Shown here one piece after another: positions 24,827-33,366 of a DNA stretch of 64,000 bases. The DNA comes from JACVRW01 sp963751105 (GTDB lineage Bacteria; Actinomycetota; Thermoleophilia; Solirubrobacterales; Thermoleophilaceae): assembly GCA_963751105.1 (NCBI GenBank), contig CAVVTG010000002.1, positions 434,001-498,000 on the forward strand. The letters run 5' to 3'. Numbering within the stretch: position 1 is the first letter of the stretch; the number at the start of each line of letters is the position of its first letter. Made by a program: the position numbers and the translations under genes. A model generated the notes under the pieces. It saw nothing but the letters and a program-made list of their open reading frames with translations. It had not been told where the DNA came from and made no database searches.

Positions 24827-26016
24827 CCCTTCCGGTCCTTCAGGAACTCGCGCATCGCCGCGTGCGTCTCGCCCGGCCGCTCGAGCTGCGGCACGTGGCC
24901 GCAGGGCAGCTCGCGGTGACGGGCCGCCGGGAGCGCCTTCTCCACGTGCCTGCGGAAGCCGATCGGCACCAGGCTGTCGTTTTGGCCCCAGATGAACAGT
25001 GACCTGGGCCGGAGCTCGGCTAGCCGGGTCCAGAAACCCCTGTCGCCGCGGGGTTCGTCGAGGTAGATGTTGCGCGCCGACGCGTAGAACGCGGCACGTC
25101 CGCGCGGGCTCAGGTAGGCGCGCAGGAACTCGTCCACACCCGCCGCCGACCAGCCGTCGTCGCCGCCGGGCACGAAGCGCCGCACCAGCCCCTCCACCGC
25201 CCAGCGCGGGGCGGGCTGGACCAGCCCGAGCTCGGGACGCAGCACGCGCACCAGCAGGGCCCAGCGCCGGTCGCGCAGCCAGGCCAGCGCCGGGCTGAGG
25301 AGGATCAGGCTGCGTACCCGCTCCGGCTCGGTCATCCCGGCCTCGAGCGCTATTCGCCCACCCATGCTGTTGCCGACCAGGTCCGCCCGGTCGAGACCGA
25401 GCGAGTCGAGCGTGTCGAAGACCGTCCGGGCGAACCACGCCGAGTTGTACGGAGCGCCGATCGGCTTGTCCGACTCCCCGAAGCCGGGCAGGTCCATGGC
25501 CACGACCTGGAACTGGTCGGCGAGTGCGGCGACGGTGGGGAGAAACGACGCCTTCGTCCCGCCCAGGCCGTGCAGGCACAGCAGCGTCCGGCGCCCGCGC
25601 CCGGCCGAGAGGATCGACACTCGCCCGCTGCGGGTGCGCAGGGTCTCGAAGCGCAGCCGGCCGGGGTCGTCGGAGCCGGTCGTGGCGGCCAGGAAGCCCA
25701 CGCCGAGATGGAGGCTGCCCCGCAGGGTGAGCCGGCCGCGCTGGAAGGCGCCCATGCCGCCGCGCACGTCGTCGGCCACCCGCCGCCAGGTGGCGGCGTC
25801 GGCGCTGATCACGGCGTCGGGCTGCCTGGCCTCGGGAGAGGGCAGCAGACGCAGCCGCCGCCCGCTGAGGCGCACGTCCCAGTCGCCCGACCCGCTCACC
25901 GACAGCCGGAGCAGCGCGCGGCCGCCCGGCAGATCGATCACCTCGGGGTCATAACGCTCCGCCAGGGCGACGATGCCCGCCGGCGGCGCTTGCGTGTCGG
26001 CGCTCTTCACGGCCAT
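24823..26016 (-). CDS. SCP2-like domain fused to alpha/beta hydrolase
   Basis: 397 residues. Residues about 20-125 look like a sterol-carrier/SCP2-type domain (ALLRLSVSGSGDWDVRL, PDAVISADAATWRRVADDVRGG, GRLTLRGSLHLGV). Residues about 130-397 are an alpha/beta hydrolase: oxyanion loop LHGLGG, nucleophile GNSMGG (S217), acid in WGQND and catalytic His in CGHVPQLERP. The fusion suggests delivery of a lipid or CoA ester to the hydrolase. Substrate unknown. Convergent with the Gly-rich membrane protein. Confidence 0.85.
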   Translation of the reverse strand: MAVKSADTQAPPAGIVALAERYDPEVIDLPGGRALLRLSVSGSGDWDVRLSGRRLRLLPSPEARQPDAVISADAATWRRVADDVRGGMGAFQRGRLTLRGSLHLGVGFLAATTGSDDPGRLRFETLRTRSGRVSILSAGRGRRTLLCLHGLGGTKASFLPTVAALADQFQVVAMDLPGFGESDKPIGAPYNSAWFARTVFDTLDSLGLDRADLVGNSMGGRIALEAGMTEPERVRSLILLSPALAWLRDRRWALLVRVLRPELGLVQPAPRWAVEGLVRRFVPGGDDGWSAAGVDEFLRAYLSPRGRAAFYASARNIYLDEPRGDRGFWTRLAELRPRSLFIWGQNDSLVPIGFRRHVEKALPAARHRELPCGHVPQLERPGETHAAMREFLKDRKG

Positions 26017-26045
26017 GTTCGCCGTGGAAGGCTACGAGCGAGCGG

Positions 26046-27023
26046 TCATACGGCGATCACCTTGCCGCTCTCGGCGCTCTCGTAGAGGGCCGCGATGGTG
26101 CGTGCCTGGCCGAGCGCGTCGGCTCGTCCGAGCAGCGGCTCGCGCTCGCCGGCCACGGCGGCGGCGAAGTCCTCCAGCTCGCACGCGTAGGGATCCGCCC
26201 GCTGGGCCTCCACCCGCTCGGTGGAGCCGTCCGCGTCGCGCACCTCGATCACCGGTTCACGCGAGTGCCAGGGGTCGTGCAGGACGAGCGAGCCGTCCGA
26301 GCCCACCACCTCGAGCTCGCTCCTGGCCGCCATGTCGAGGCCGCAGTCGAAGTGCCCGAGCACGTCGCCGGAGAAGCGCAGCGCGCCGGTGAAGCGCAGG
26401 TCGACGCCGTTGCCGCCCACCACTTCCCGGCCCATCACCTCGAGCGGGTCGCCCGCCACCAGGCGGACCCCGCTGACGCAGTAGCAGCCCACGTCCATGA
26501 GACCGCCGCCTTCGAGCTCCGCCGAGAGCCTCACGTCCTCCGCCTGGTCGAGGCGGAAGGAGAAGGCCGTGCGCACGAGCCGCAGCCGCCCCACCCGGGG
26601 CAGCAGCTCCACCAGCAGCCGGGCCTGCGGGTGGTGGCGCCACATGAACGCTTCGGCCAGGACCCGGCCGGCGCGTTCGGCGGCGTCGAAGGCGCGCTCG
26701 ACCGGCTCTCGCGAGCGCGCCATCGGCTTCTCGCACAGCACGTGCTTGCCCGCCTCGAGCGCGCGGATCGACCACTCCACGTGCAGCGAGTTGGGCAGGG
26801 ACACGTACACGGCGTCCACCTCCGGGTCCTCGAGCAGGGCCTCGTACGAGCCGTGAGCCCGGTCGATGCCCAGTCCGGACGCGTGCCGCTCGGCCCGCCC
26901 GAGGTCGCGCGAGGCCACCGCCGCGACCTCGACCTCGTCGATCTCGTTCGCTCCGGCGACCAGCTTCTCGTTGATCCGCGCGGTCGAGAGCAGCCCGAGC
27001 CGCAGCGGAGCCGAGTCAGGCAC
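26046..27023 (-). CDS. Gfo/Idh/MocA family oxidoreductase
   Basis: 325 residues. N-terminal NAD(P)-binding domain (LRLGLLSTARINEKL) and the catalytic EKPMARS motif at about residues 97-103; a C-terminal beta-sheet domain includes ESAEFMW-like AEAFMWRHHPQ. Likely a sugar or sugar-alcohol dehydrogenase. It ends the sugar ABC operon (regulator, binding protein, ATPase, permease, this gene) and overlaps the permease 3' end by 8 bases, so its substrate is probably what the transporter imports. Confidence 0.92.
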   Translation of the reverse strand: MPDSAPLRLGLLSTARINEKLVAGANEIDEVEVAAVASRDLGRAERHASGLGIDRAHGSYEALLEDPEVDAVYVSLPNSLHVEWSIRALEAGKHVLCEKPMARSREPVERAFDAAERAGRVLAEAFMWRHHPQARLLVELLPRVGRLRLVRTAFSFRLDQAEDVRLSAELEGGGLMDVGCYCVSGVRLVAGDPLEVMGREVVGGNGVDLRFTGALRFSGDVLGHFDCGLDMAARSELEVVGSDGSLVLHDPWHSREPVIEVRDADGSTERVEAQRADPYACELEDFAAAVAGEREPLLGRADALGQARTIAALYESAESGKVIAV

Positions 27024-28254
27024 GTCCGGATTGCGCCTGGGCTCTCCGCGACAGCGAGTCCACCGTGACCGCCAGCAACAGCACGCCGCCCGTGATCACG
27101 AACTTCTCGCCGGAGCCCAGCCCCAGCAGGCCGAGGCCGTTGTCGATCGAGGCGATCACCAGGGCTCCCAGGAGCGCGCTCTTGATGTGACCGATGCCGC
27201 CGAACAGCGACGTCCCGCCGATCACCGCGGCGGCGATCGAGTAGAGCAGGATCTCGCCGCCGCCCGAGTTCGTGTCCACCGAGCGCAGGCGCGAGGCCAG
27301 CACGAGGCCACCCACCGCGGCCATGAACGAGCAGATGGCGAACACCTGGATCCGGATGCGGTCGACGTTGATACCGGCGCGGCGTGCGGCCTCCGCGTTG
27401 CCGCCCACGGCATAGACGTAGCGCCCGAACCGGGTGCGCGTGAGCACGAAGCCCCAGAACAGCAGGAAGAAGCCCACGAGCAGGAACACGTACGGGATGC
27501 CGCGGTCGTCGTTGGCCACCCAGACCACAATCCCGAGGGCGAGGGCCAGGAAGCCGACGCGCAGCGCGATCAGGGTCATGGGATCGTGATCGAGCTCGGC
27601 CTTGCGGCGGACGCGCACCTCGTTCAGCTGGATCCCGGCGAAGATGAGCACGGCCACCAGCCAGAGGATCCACGAGGTGGACTCGGGCAGGAAGTCGTTG
27701 GCCAGACCGATCATGAAGTCGTTCTGGAGCACCACGGTGCCGCGCTCGCCGATCAGGAGCAGCACCACCCCGTTCCAGGCGATCAGGCCGGCCAGTGTGA
27801 CCACGAACGAGGGGATGCCGATCTTGGTGATGATCAGCCCGTGGAAGGTGCCGATGGCGATGCCCGAGAGCAGGGCGAGTCCGACGGCGATCGGAGTGGC
27901 CACCTCGCTGCCGTCGGGGATCAGCAGGATGGCCGCGATCACGCCGGCCACGCCCGACACGTAGCCCACCGACAGGTCGATCTCGCCGAGCAGCAGCACG
28001 AAGACCACGCCCATGGCGATGGTGGTGATCGCGGCCGACTGGACGATCAGGTTGACGAAGTTGCCCGCGGTGAGGAACTGGTCGTTCTGGGTCTGGAAGA
28101 CGATCGCGATGATGATCAGCCCGACGATGATGGGCAGCGATCCGAGCTGGCCCGAGCGCACGTCGGTCCACCATTCGCGGGCCGCTCCAGCCAGGCCGCC
28201 GCCCTCGGCGCCGGGAACGGGTGCGCCGGGAGCGGGGGGCGCTGCCGTGCTCAT
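27016..28254 (-). CDS. Xylose/ribose-type sugar ABC transporter permease
   Basis: 412 residues from ATG 28254, with about ten or more hydrophobic segments and the BPD_transp_2/XylH signature GRYVYAVGGNAEAARRAGI. LLLGEIDLSVGYVSG is the conserved early motif of RbsC/XylH permeases. The start overlaps the ATPase stop (ATGA). Longer than RbsC (about 320) and close to XylH (about 390), so xylose or a related sugar is a fair guess. Confidence 0.92.
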   Translation of the reverse strand: MSTAAPPAPGAPVPGAEGGGLAGAAREWWTDVRSGQLGSLPIIVGLIIIAIVFQTQNDQFLTAGNFVNLIVQSAAITTIAMGVVFVLLLGEIDLSVGYVSGVAGVIAAILLIPDGSEVATPIAVGLALLSGIAIGTFHGLIITKIGIPSFVVTLAGLIAWNGVVLLLIGERGTVVLQNDFMIGLANDFLPESTSWILWLVAVLIFAGIQLNEVRVRRKAELDHDPMTLIALRVGFLALALGIVVWVANDDRGIPYVFLLVGFFLLFWGFVLTRTRFGRYVYAVGGNAEAARRAGINVDRIRIQVFAICSFMAAVGGLVLASRLRSVDTNSGGGEILLYSIAAAVIGGTSLFGGIGHIKSALLGALVIASIDNGLGLLGLGSGEKFVITGGVLLLAVTVDSLSRRAQAQSGRA

Positions 28255-29126
28255 GCCACCACCTCGCTCTCGTCGGTGAGTCCGGGCACCTTGGAGAGCG
28301 TGCCCGCGGTGATGGCGTGCACCACCTCCTGCTCGTTGGTCTCGGTGCGCTTGAACTCGGCCACGTTCTGGCCCAGGCGGAGCACCATGATGTTGTCCGC
28401 CACCTCGAAGATGTCGTGCAGGTTGTGCGAGATGAGGATCACGCCGAGGCCCTGGTCGGCCAGCCGCCTGACCAGGTCGAGGACCTGACGCGTCTGAGCC
28501 ACGCCGAGCGCCGCGGTGGGCTCGTCGAGGATCACCAGCTGGGAGTTCCACATCACGGCCTTGGCCACCGCCACCGACTGGCGCTGGCCGCCGGAGAGCC
28601 CGGCCACCGTCTGGCGCACGCTGCGGATCGTGGTCACCGACAGCCCCTTCAGGGTGTCGCGCGCGCGAGCCTCCATCTTGGTCTCGTCGAGAGTGTGGGA
28701 GGCCTCGAGCTCCTCACGGCCGAGGAACATGTTCTGCACCACGTCGAGGTTGTCGGCCAGCGCGAGGTCCTGGTAGACGACCTCGATGCCGAGATCCGAG
28801 GCTTCGCGCGGGTGGGTGATGTTCACCGGCTTGCCGTCGTAGATGACCTCGCCGCCGTCGATGCGGTAGATCCCCGCCACGCACTTGATCAGGGTCGATT
28901 TGCCGGCCCCGTTGTCGCCCACCAGTGCGGTGACGCAGCCCGCCGGCGCCTTGAAGTCCACCTCGTGCAGCGCGATGACGGCACCGAAGTGCTTGCTCAC
29001 CCCGCGCAGCTCGAGAAGTGCTGCGTCTTGCGAAGCAGCCGGCTCGGCCGGCTGCGCACGACCCTCTGCCTCCGGCGAAGCAGCCGGCTCGGCCGGCTGC
29101 GCGCGACCCTCTCTCTCCTCCGTCAT
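28251..29126 (-). CDS. Sugar ABC transporter ATP-binding protein (single-domain)
   Basis: 291 residues. One ABC domain (about 38-275) with Walker A GDNGAGKST, signature LSGGQRQSV and Walker B LVILDEPTAAL. XylG/RbsA-type proteins usually have two fused ABC domains; this one has a single domain and presumably works as a homodimer. The first 35 residues contain a 15-residue tandem duplication (EGRAQPAEPAAS twice), unlike any catalytic region. Coupled to the permease by ATGA. Confidence 0.92.
   Translation of the reverse strand: MTEEREGRAQPAEPAASPEAEGRAQPAEPAASQDAALLELRGVSKHFGAVIALHEVDFKAPAGCVTALVGDNGAGKSTLIKCVAGIYRIDGGEVIYDGKPVNITHPREASDLGIEVVYQDLALADNLDVVQNMFLGREELEASHTLDETKMEARARDTLKGLSVTTIRSVRQTVAGLSGGQRQSVAVAKAVMWNSQLVILDEPTAALGVAQTRQVLDLVRRLADQGLGVILISHNLHDIFEVADNIMVLRLGQNVAEFKRTETNEQEVVHAITAGTLSKVPGLTDESEVVA
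29030..29112. repeat. 45-bp tandem duplication in ATPase N-terminus
   Basis: Near-identical 38-base blocks at 29030-29067 and 29075-29112 repeat with a 45-base period and encode the doubled EGRAQPAEPAAS segment. Each block contains an internal inverted repeat CAGCCGG-CTCGG-CCGGCTG. It is in frame and probably arose by slippage. Confidence 0.8.
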
Positions 29127-29191
29127 TCAGTCCCTCTCTCCTCCTGGGCTCCCGGCCCTCACCCGGGCCGTGGCGGACTCTACGCCGCGCC

Positions 29192-29220
29192 GCTCCGGGG
29201 CGCCAGCGACGCCCCGGAGC
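29192..29220 (-). terminator. Stem-loop between binding-protein and ATPase genes
   Basis: A perfect 11-bp stem (GCTCCGGGGCG with CGCCCCGGAGC) and a 7-base loop lie 15 bases past the binding-protein stop, within a 109-base gap before the ATPase start. There is no U-tract. Such intra-operon hairpins usually protect the upstream message or attenuate downstream genes, giving excess binding protein. Confidence 0.65.
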
Positions 29221-29235
29221 TTGCAGCGGTGGTGC

Positions 29236-30339
29236 CTACAGGCCGAGCTCCTCGCACTTCGACGCGAGCTTCCCGGCGCAGATGTCCTCCTTGGTCGGGA
29301 AGTCCGGGTTGCCGATGTACTCGGAGATGTTGTCCGAGGTCACCGGGACCGGCTCGAGCAGAACGCTCGGAACCTCTTCGCTCCCGTTGTCGATCGGGGT
29401 GGTCTGCGCCTTGGGCTTCTGGCCCTTGGCCAGCGCGATCGCCAGGTCGGCGGCCGCATTGGCCTCCTTCTCGATCGCCTTGTAGACGGTCATGCACTGA
29501 TCGCCGTTGACGATGTTCTGGATGCCCTCGAGCGTGGCGTCCTGACCGGTCACCGGCACCTGCGGCAGCTTGCGCTGCTTGATGGCCGAGATGGCCGCGT
29601 TGGCCAGGCCGTCGTTGGCCGCCAGCACGCCGTCGACCTTGTTGTCGTTGGCCTGCAGCATCTGCTCGAAGATCGTCAGCGCCTGCTGGTTGTCCCAGTC
29701 GGGCACGGACTGATCGTCGATCTCCGTCCAGTCACCGGACTCGAACTTCGGATCGATCACCGAGTCGTAGCCGTTCTTGAACAGGGTCGCGTTGTTGTCC
29801 GTCGGCGAGCCGTTGAGCACCGCCACCTGTGCGCCCTGCTTGTCCCCGAGACAGTCCACGAGACCCTGTCCCTGGAGCTCTCCGACCTTCTCGTTGTCGA
29901 ACGAGACGTAGTAGTCGGTGTCCTGCGTGTCGAGCGTCAGCCGGTCGTAGTCGATCACCTTCACGCCCTGCGCCTGGGCGTTGGCCGCGATGGCCGCGCC
30001 CGAGCCCGAGTCGAGGTTCACGAGCAGGAGGACCTTCGCCCCGTTCGTGATGGCCTGCTCGGCCTGCTGCTGCTGAGTGGACTTGCTCGCCTCCGCGTTC
30101 GTGATGTCGGCTTCGACGCCGGCAGCCTCGAAGGCCTTCTGCAGCGCAGGCCGGTCCACGGTCTCCCAGCGCACGGACGACTTGGAGTCGGGCAGCAGCA
30201 CGCCCACCCTCGGCGCTTCACCGCCGCCGCTGTCTCCGCCCCCTCCACCATCGTCGTCGTCATCTCCGCAGGCAGCCAGCCCGCTCATGGCAAGGGCTCC
30301 GGCTGCTGCCAGCGCCCAAAACGTGCTCCTCTTGGACAC
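29236..30339 (-). CDS. Sugar-binding lipoprotein (XylF/RbsB type)
   Basis: 367 residues from GTG 30339, chosen because GGAGGAGG lies directly upstream and a lipoprotein signal follows (KRSTFWALAAAGALAMSGLAAC; the lipidated Cys is followed by an acidic linker). An ATG 14 codons upstream overlaps the regulator stop but lacks these features. The mature part is a Peripla_BP_4 fold (RVGVLLPDSKSSVRW, VLAANDGLANAAISAI, VPVTGQDATLEGIQ), nearest to D-xylose binders. It delivers sugar to the permease/ATPase encoded next. Confidence 0.93.
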   Translation of the reverse strand: MSKRSTFWALAAAGALAMSGLAACGDDDDDGGGGGDSGGGEAPRVGVLLPDSKSSVRWETVDRPALQKAFEAAGVEADITNAEASKSTQQQQAEQAITNGAKVLLLVNLDSGSGAAIAANAQAQGVKVIDYDRLTLDTQDTDYYVSFDNEKVGELQGQGLVDCLGDKQGAQVAVLNGSPTDNNATLFKNGYDSVIDPKFESGDWTEIDDQSVPDWDNQQALTIFEQMLQANDNKVDGVLAANDGLANAAISAIKQRKLPQVPVTGQDATLEGIQNIVNGDQCMTVYKAIEKEANAAADLAIALAKGQKPKAQTTPIDNGSEEVPSVLLEPVPVTSDNISEYIGNPDFPTKEDICAGKLASKCEELGL

Positions 30340-30377
30340 GTTCCCTCCTCCTGTTTGGGGTTGCTTTTGCTTCTTCC

Positions 30378-31583
30378 TCACGCCGCCGCGCTCCCGGCCA
30401 CGCGTGCGGCCACCTCGTGCTCGGACTGCATGAGCACGAGTGACAGGGCGCCAAGCAGGTTGGCGCGCTCGCCGAGTTCTCCCGCCACGATCTCCAGCCC
30501 GTCGCCCGCCGCCGGCAGCGCGTCACGCGCCACCGCCTCACGCAGCGGCTCGAGCAGGAGCTCGCCTGCCTCCCCGAGGTCGCCTCCGACGACGACCATC
30601 TCGGGGCCGAACAAGTTGATGAGGCCGGCCAGGGCTCGGCCCACGGCCTGGCCCGCGTCGCTGATCGCCCGGCGACAGCCTGCGTCGCCTGCCTCGGCCG
30701 CGTCGATCATCTCGGGCACCGTCATCTCCTCACCCCGGCTCGCGCGCATGAGGGCGAGCAGAGCCTGCGTGGAGGCGACGGTCTCGAGACAGCCGCGGTT
30801 TCCGCAGCGGCAGAGCAGGCCCTGATCGTCCACCACGACGTGGCCGATCTCACCCGCCGTGCCGCGAGCCCCGCGGTAGGGCCGGCCGTCGACGACCATG
30901 CCGGCGCCCACTCCCGATCCGATCTGGACGTAGGCGGCGAACCGTGCGTTGCGGCCCGCTCCCAGGGTGACCTCGGCGAGGGCGCCGAGATTGGCGTCGT
31001 TGTCGACGTACACCGATGTGCCCAGTCGCTCCTCCAGCTCGGCGGCCGCGTCGACCTTCTTCCAGCCCGGCAGCACCGCGGACTCGTGCAGCGCGCCCCG
31101 CTTGTGGTCCACCGGACCGGCAAGTGCGACCCCCGTACCCAGAACACGCTCGTGATCGACCCCCGCCTCCTCCAGCAGGCGCAGGCCGAGCCCGGCGGCG
31201 GTGTCGAGCGCCCCCTCCGCATCGCGATCCACGTCGCACGGCGCGGTGGCCTCGGCGAGGACGATGCGTGAAAGGTCGGACACGGCCACGCGGATGCGGT
31301 CGTGGTCGAAATCGACTCCGATGGCCGCGCCGGCCGAGGGATCGAGCGCCAGCAGCACGGCCGGCCGGCCGGGCTGTCCCTCGCCCGCGAACTGGCCGGA
31401 GCGCTCGACCACCAGACCGCGGCGCTGCAGATCCGACACCAGCGTGGAGACGGTCGAGCGAGAGAGCCCGGTTCGCCGGGCCAGCTCAGCGCGGCTCGCG
31501 GTGCCGTTGGTGCGCAGGAAGTCGACGAGCCGCAGGCGGTTCAACTCGCGAAGGGAACGCAGGGAGCCGGTGCCCGACGTCAT
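30378..31583 (-). CDS. ROK-family transcriptional regulator
   Basis: 401 residues. N-terminal MarR-like winged helix (RAELARRTGLSRSTVSTLVSDLQRRGLV), then a ROK sugar-kinase fold with GVDFDHDRIRVAV, the ROK signature around IGSGVGAGMVVDG and the zinc motif CRCGNRGCLE. Such XylR/NagC-type repressors bind a sugar and control the adjacent transporter. First gene of the sugar ABC operon. Candidate operator repeats lie upstream at 31634-31670. Confidence 0.92.
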   Translation of the reverse strand: MTSGTGSLRSLRELNRLRLVDFLRTNGTASRAELARRTGLSRSTVSTLVSDLQRRGLVVERSGQFAGEGQPGRPAVLLALDPSAGAAIGVDFDHDRIRVAVSDLSRIVLAEATAPCDVDRDAEGALDTAAGLGLRLLEEAGVDHERVLGTGVALAGPVDHKRGALHESAVLPGWKKVDAAAELEERLGTSVYVDNDANLGALAEVTLGAGRNARFAAYVQIGSGVGAGMVVDGRPYRGARGTAGEIGHVVVDDQGLLCRCGNRGCLETVASTQALLALMRASRGEEMTVPEMIDAAEAGDAGCRRAISDAGQAVGRALAGLINLFGPEMVVVGGDLGEAGELLLEPLREAVARDALPAAGDGLEIVAGELGERANLLGALSLVLMQSEHEVAARVAGSAAA

Positions 31584-31633
31584 TGGGGGCGGACCCTCTC
31601 AGGGCTCGATAGTTATGTCAAGGCTCGGATCAA

Positions 31634-31670
31634 TTAAGGGCGTGTTGGCTCGTATTAAGTTCGGGTTAAG
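31634..31670. promoter_or_regulatory. Three helically phased TTAAG direct repeats
   Basis: TTAAG occurs at 31634-31638, 31655-31659 and 31666-31670, spaced 21 and 11 bases (two turns and one turn of DNA), in an AT-richer part of the 182-base gap between the ROK regulator and the divergent prepilin-like genes. Phased direct repeats suggest cooperative binding by a winged-helix regulator, possibly the ROK protein itself or an OmpR-type regulator. Confidence 0.4.
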
Positions 31671-31752
31671 GCCAAAAGGCGGGTCACGGTCCGCGTTCTC
31701 TCCCGGTGCCCTACTGGTGCACAGGGGTCTTTTCCCGTGCGTCGCCTCGGCG

Positions 31753-31758
31753 TAGCGT
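31753..31758 (+). promoter_or_regulatory. -10-like TAGCGT, leaderless-type spacing
   Basis: TAGCGT ends 7 bases before GTG 31766 and no Shine-Dalgarno is present. Confidence 0.4.
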
Positions 31759-31765
31759 CGCGCGC

Positions 31766-32284
31766 GTGGAATCGGAAGGCGGTCAGGCGACAGTGGAGTG
31801 GGTCGGCCTGCTGCTGTTGGTCTCGCTCGGGCTCGCCGCCCTGCTGTCGCTGGCGCCGAGCGTCGAGGGCCGGAGCCTCGGCGCCGCGGTGGCCCGGGCC
31901 ATCACCTGTGGAGCGGGCGCCCATTGCGATCAGCGGCTCGCGGGTCGTCGCCCGCGCGCGGCGCTGCCACCGGGGGCGTTGACGCCGCGAGCGCCGGTGA
32001 GTCCGCCCCGGTCCGCTGTTCCGGTCAGGCCGCCCCGGGCTGCTCCCCCCGCCGGGGTGCGTCCCCCGGTCTCGCCGGCGCGGGCCGCCGCGGCCTTCCA
32101 TGTGCTGCGGGGGCTCAAGGCGGTCGCAGCGAAGGCGTGGATCGTCTGCCTCGGCTACAAGCGCTTCCAGTACGAGCGGCGACACCCCGAGGTGAGGGTC
32201 ACCGGGCGCATGCCGGTCCGCGAGGCGCTGCGGATCGCGAACTCGTGCCTGAATCCCGCGGAGTTCATCGGCGAGGAGGGCTGA
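31766..32284 (+). CDS. Prepilin-like (Flp/TadE-type) secreted protein A
   Basis: 172 residues from GTG 31766. The N-terminus has the type IV/Flp prepilin pattern: G6 then QATVEWVGLLLL, with Glu at +5 of the expected cleavage site and a hydrophobic helix to about residue 30. A Pro/Arg-rich linker (about 55-105) leads to a small C-terminal domain with three Cys. The next gene starts directly after this stop and begins with a closely similar segment. No function recognised; surface display through a Tad-like machine is inferred. Confidence 0.7.
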   Translation: MESEGGQATVEWVGLLLLVSLGLAALLSLAPSVEGRSLGAAVARAITCGAGAHCDQRLAGRRPRAALPPGALTPRAPVSPPRSAVPVRPPRAAPPAGVRPPVSPARAAAAFHVLRGLKAVAAKAWIVCLGYKRFQYERRHPEVRVTGRMPVREALRIANSCLNPAEFIGEEG

Positions 32285-33265
32285 GTGCGCGCGGGGCAGA
32301 GTGGACAGGCGGCGGTGGAATGGCTGGGCGTCCTGCTGGTCCTGGCGCTCGGCCTGGGTGGGCTCGTGGCCGTCGCGCCGCCCGTCGACGGGCGATCGCT
32401 GGGCGGGTTCATGGCTCACCGGATCGTCTGCGCCCTTAGAGGCGGCTGCTCGGACGGCGACGCCGCGCTTCGCCGGGCGTACGGGTCGTCCACGGCGGCG
32501 CTGGTCCGCGCCCACGCCCCGAACCTCGTGCACGAGCCGGGTGAGCCCGCGCTGCCGGTGGACTGGCGCCGCTGTCGCCGCCCGGACTGCGCGGCGGCCG
32601 ACACCGACCGCGACCTCGACGTCCACCGCACCCGCGCCGGAGCCCGAGCCACGGTCTTCACGCGCGTGCTGCGGCGCTCGGGGCGCACCTTCATCCAGTA
32701 CTGGCTCTATTACCCGGACTCGACGAGCGTCGTCGCCGGCTCGGACAGGGTGTGGGAGGCGTTCTGGCTGCTGCCCGAGCTGCGCGGGATCGTGCGTGAC
32801 GTGCCGGCATACCCCGGCTACCACCGCGACGACTGGGAGTCCTTTCACGTGCGTCTGGATCCCGACGGCAGCGCCTGGGTGCGGGCCAGCTCGCACGGGC
32901 ACTATCAGGGATGCAAGGAGAGCGAGTGCCGGGGACGGTGGGCGGACTCCACGGGCTGGACTCGGGTGTCGCGCGGCAGCCACGCGGGGCACATCCCGTT
33001 CCGAACGGAGGCGCCGGTCCGCACGGGCACACCACCCGTCCCGCGCGGCAAGACTCCCGGGCTGCGGGTGCCCATCCGGGCGAGGCGGCGCCGGCTGCCT
33101 CTCTATCCCGGGCCGGGCAACCGCGAGCGGACCACCACCTCCGAGGGCCTGCGCCTCGTCCCGCTCGAGACTCACGATCACAGCGGCTACCGGCGCCTCG
33201 ATGAGGGAATCGCCCCGCCCTGGGACAAGGATGTCTACGACGATCCCGAGGACGGCGGGTCGTGA
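32285..33265 (+). CDS. Prepilin-like secreted protein B with extracellular domain
   Basis: 326 residues, GTG start immediately after the previous stop. N-terminus: G7 then QAAVEWLGVLLVL, again with Glu at +5, followed by PPVDGRSLGG similar to PSVEGRSLGA in protein A, so the two are paralogous there. The remaining ~250 residues form a globular domain with TFIQYWLYYPDS and YHRDDWESFHVRL. An HRDDWE-type motif with nearby aromatic strands recalls NPP1/Vps62-like secreted folds, but this is only a resemblance. Likely displayed or released at the surface. Confidence 0.7.
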   Translation: MRAGQSGQAAVEWLGVLLVLALGLGGLVAVAPPVDGRSLGGFMAHRIVCALRGGCSDGDAALRRAYGSSTAALVRAHAPNLVHEPGEPALPVDWRRCRRPDCAAADTDRDLDVHRTRAGARATVFTRVLRRSGRTFIQYWLYYPDSTSVVAGSDRVWEAFWLLPELRGIVRDVPAYPGYHRDDWESFHVRLDPDGSAWVRASSHGHYQGCKESECRGRWADSTGWTRVSRGSHAGHIPFRTEAPVRTGTPPVPRGKTPGLRVPIRARRRRLPLYPGPGNRERTTTSEGLRLVPLETHDHSGYRRLDEGIAPPWDKDVYDDPEDGGS

Positions 33266-33366
33266 CGGGGCGTCGGGGCGCTCCGATCGCCGCCGCGGGC
33301 TGCAGCACGCGCGCCACACGTTCACAATCTGCGCAGGAGCTTCGACGAGATGGGGGATCGACCACG

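Noticed and set aside
29030..29112. CRISPR-like repeat
   Set aside because: Only two copies, in frame inside a coding region, with a 7-base gap rather than spacers.
33262..33366. 35-residue N-terminal extension of the acyl-CoA synthetase
   Set aside because: The extension overlaps the previous gene and has no family similarity; GTG 33367 is adjacent to the conserved start.
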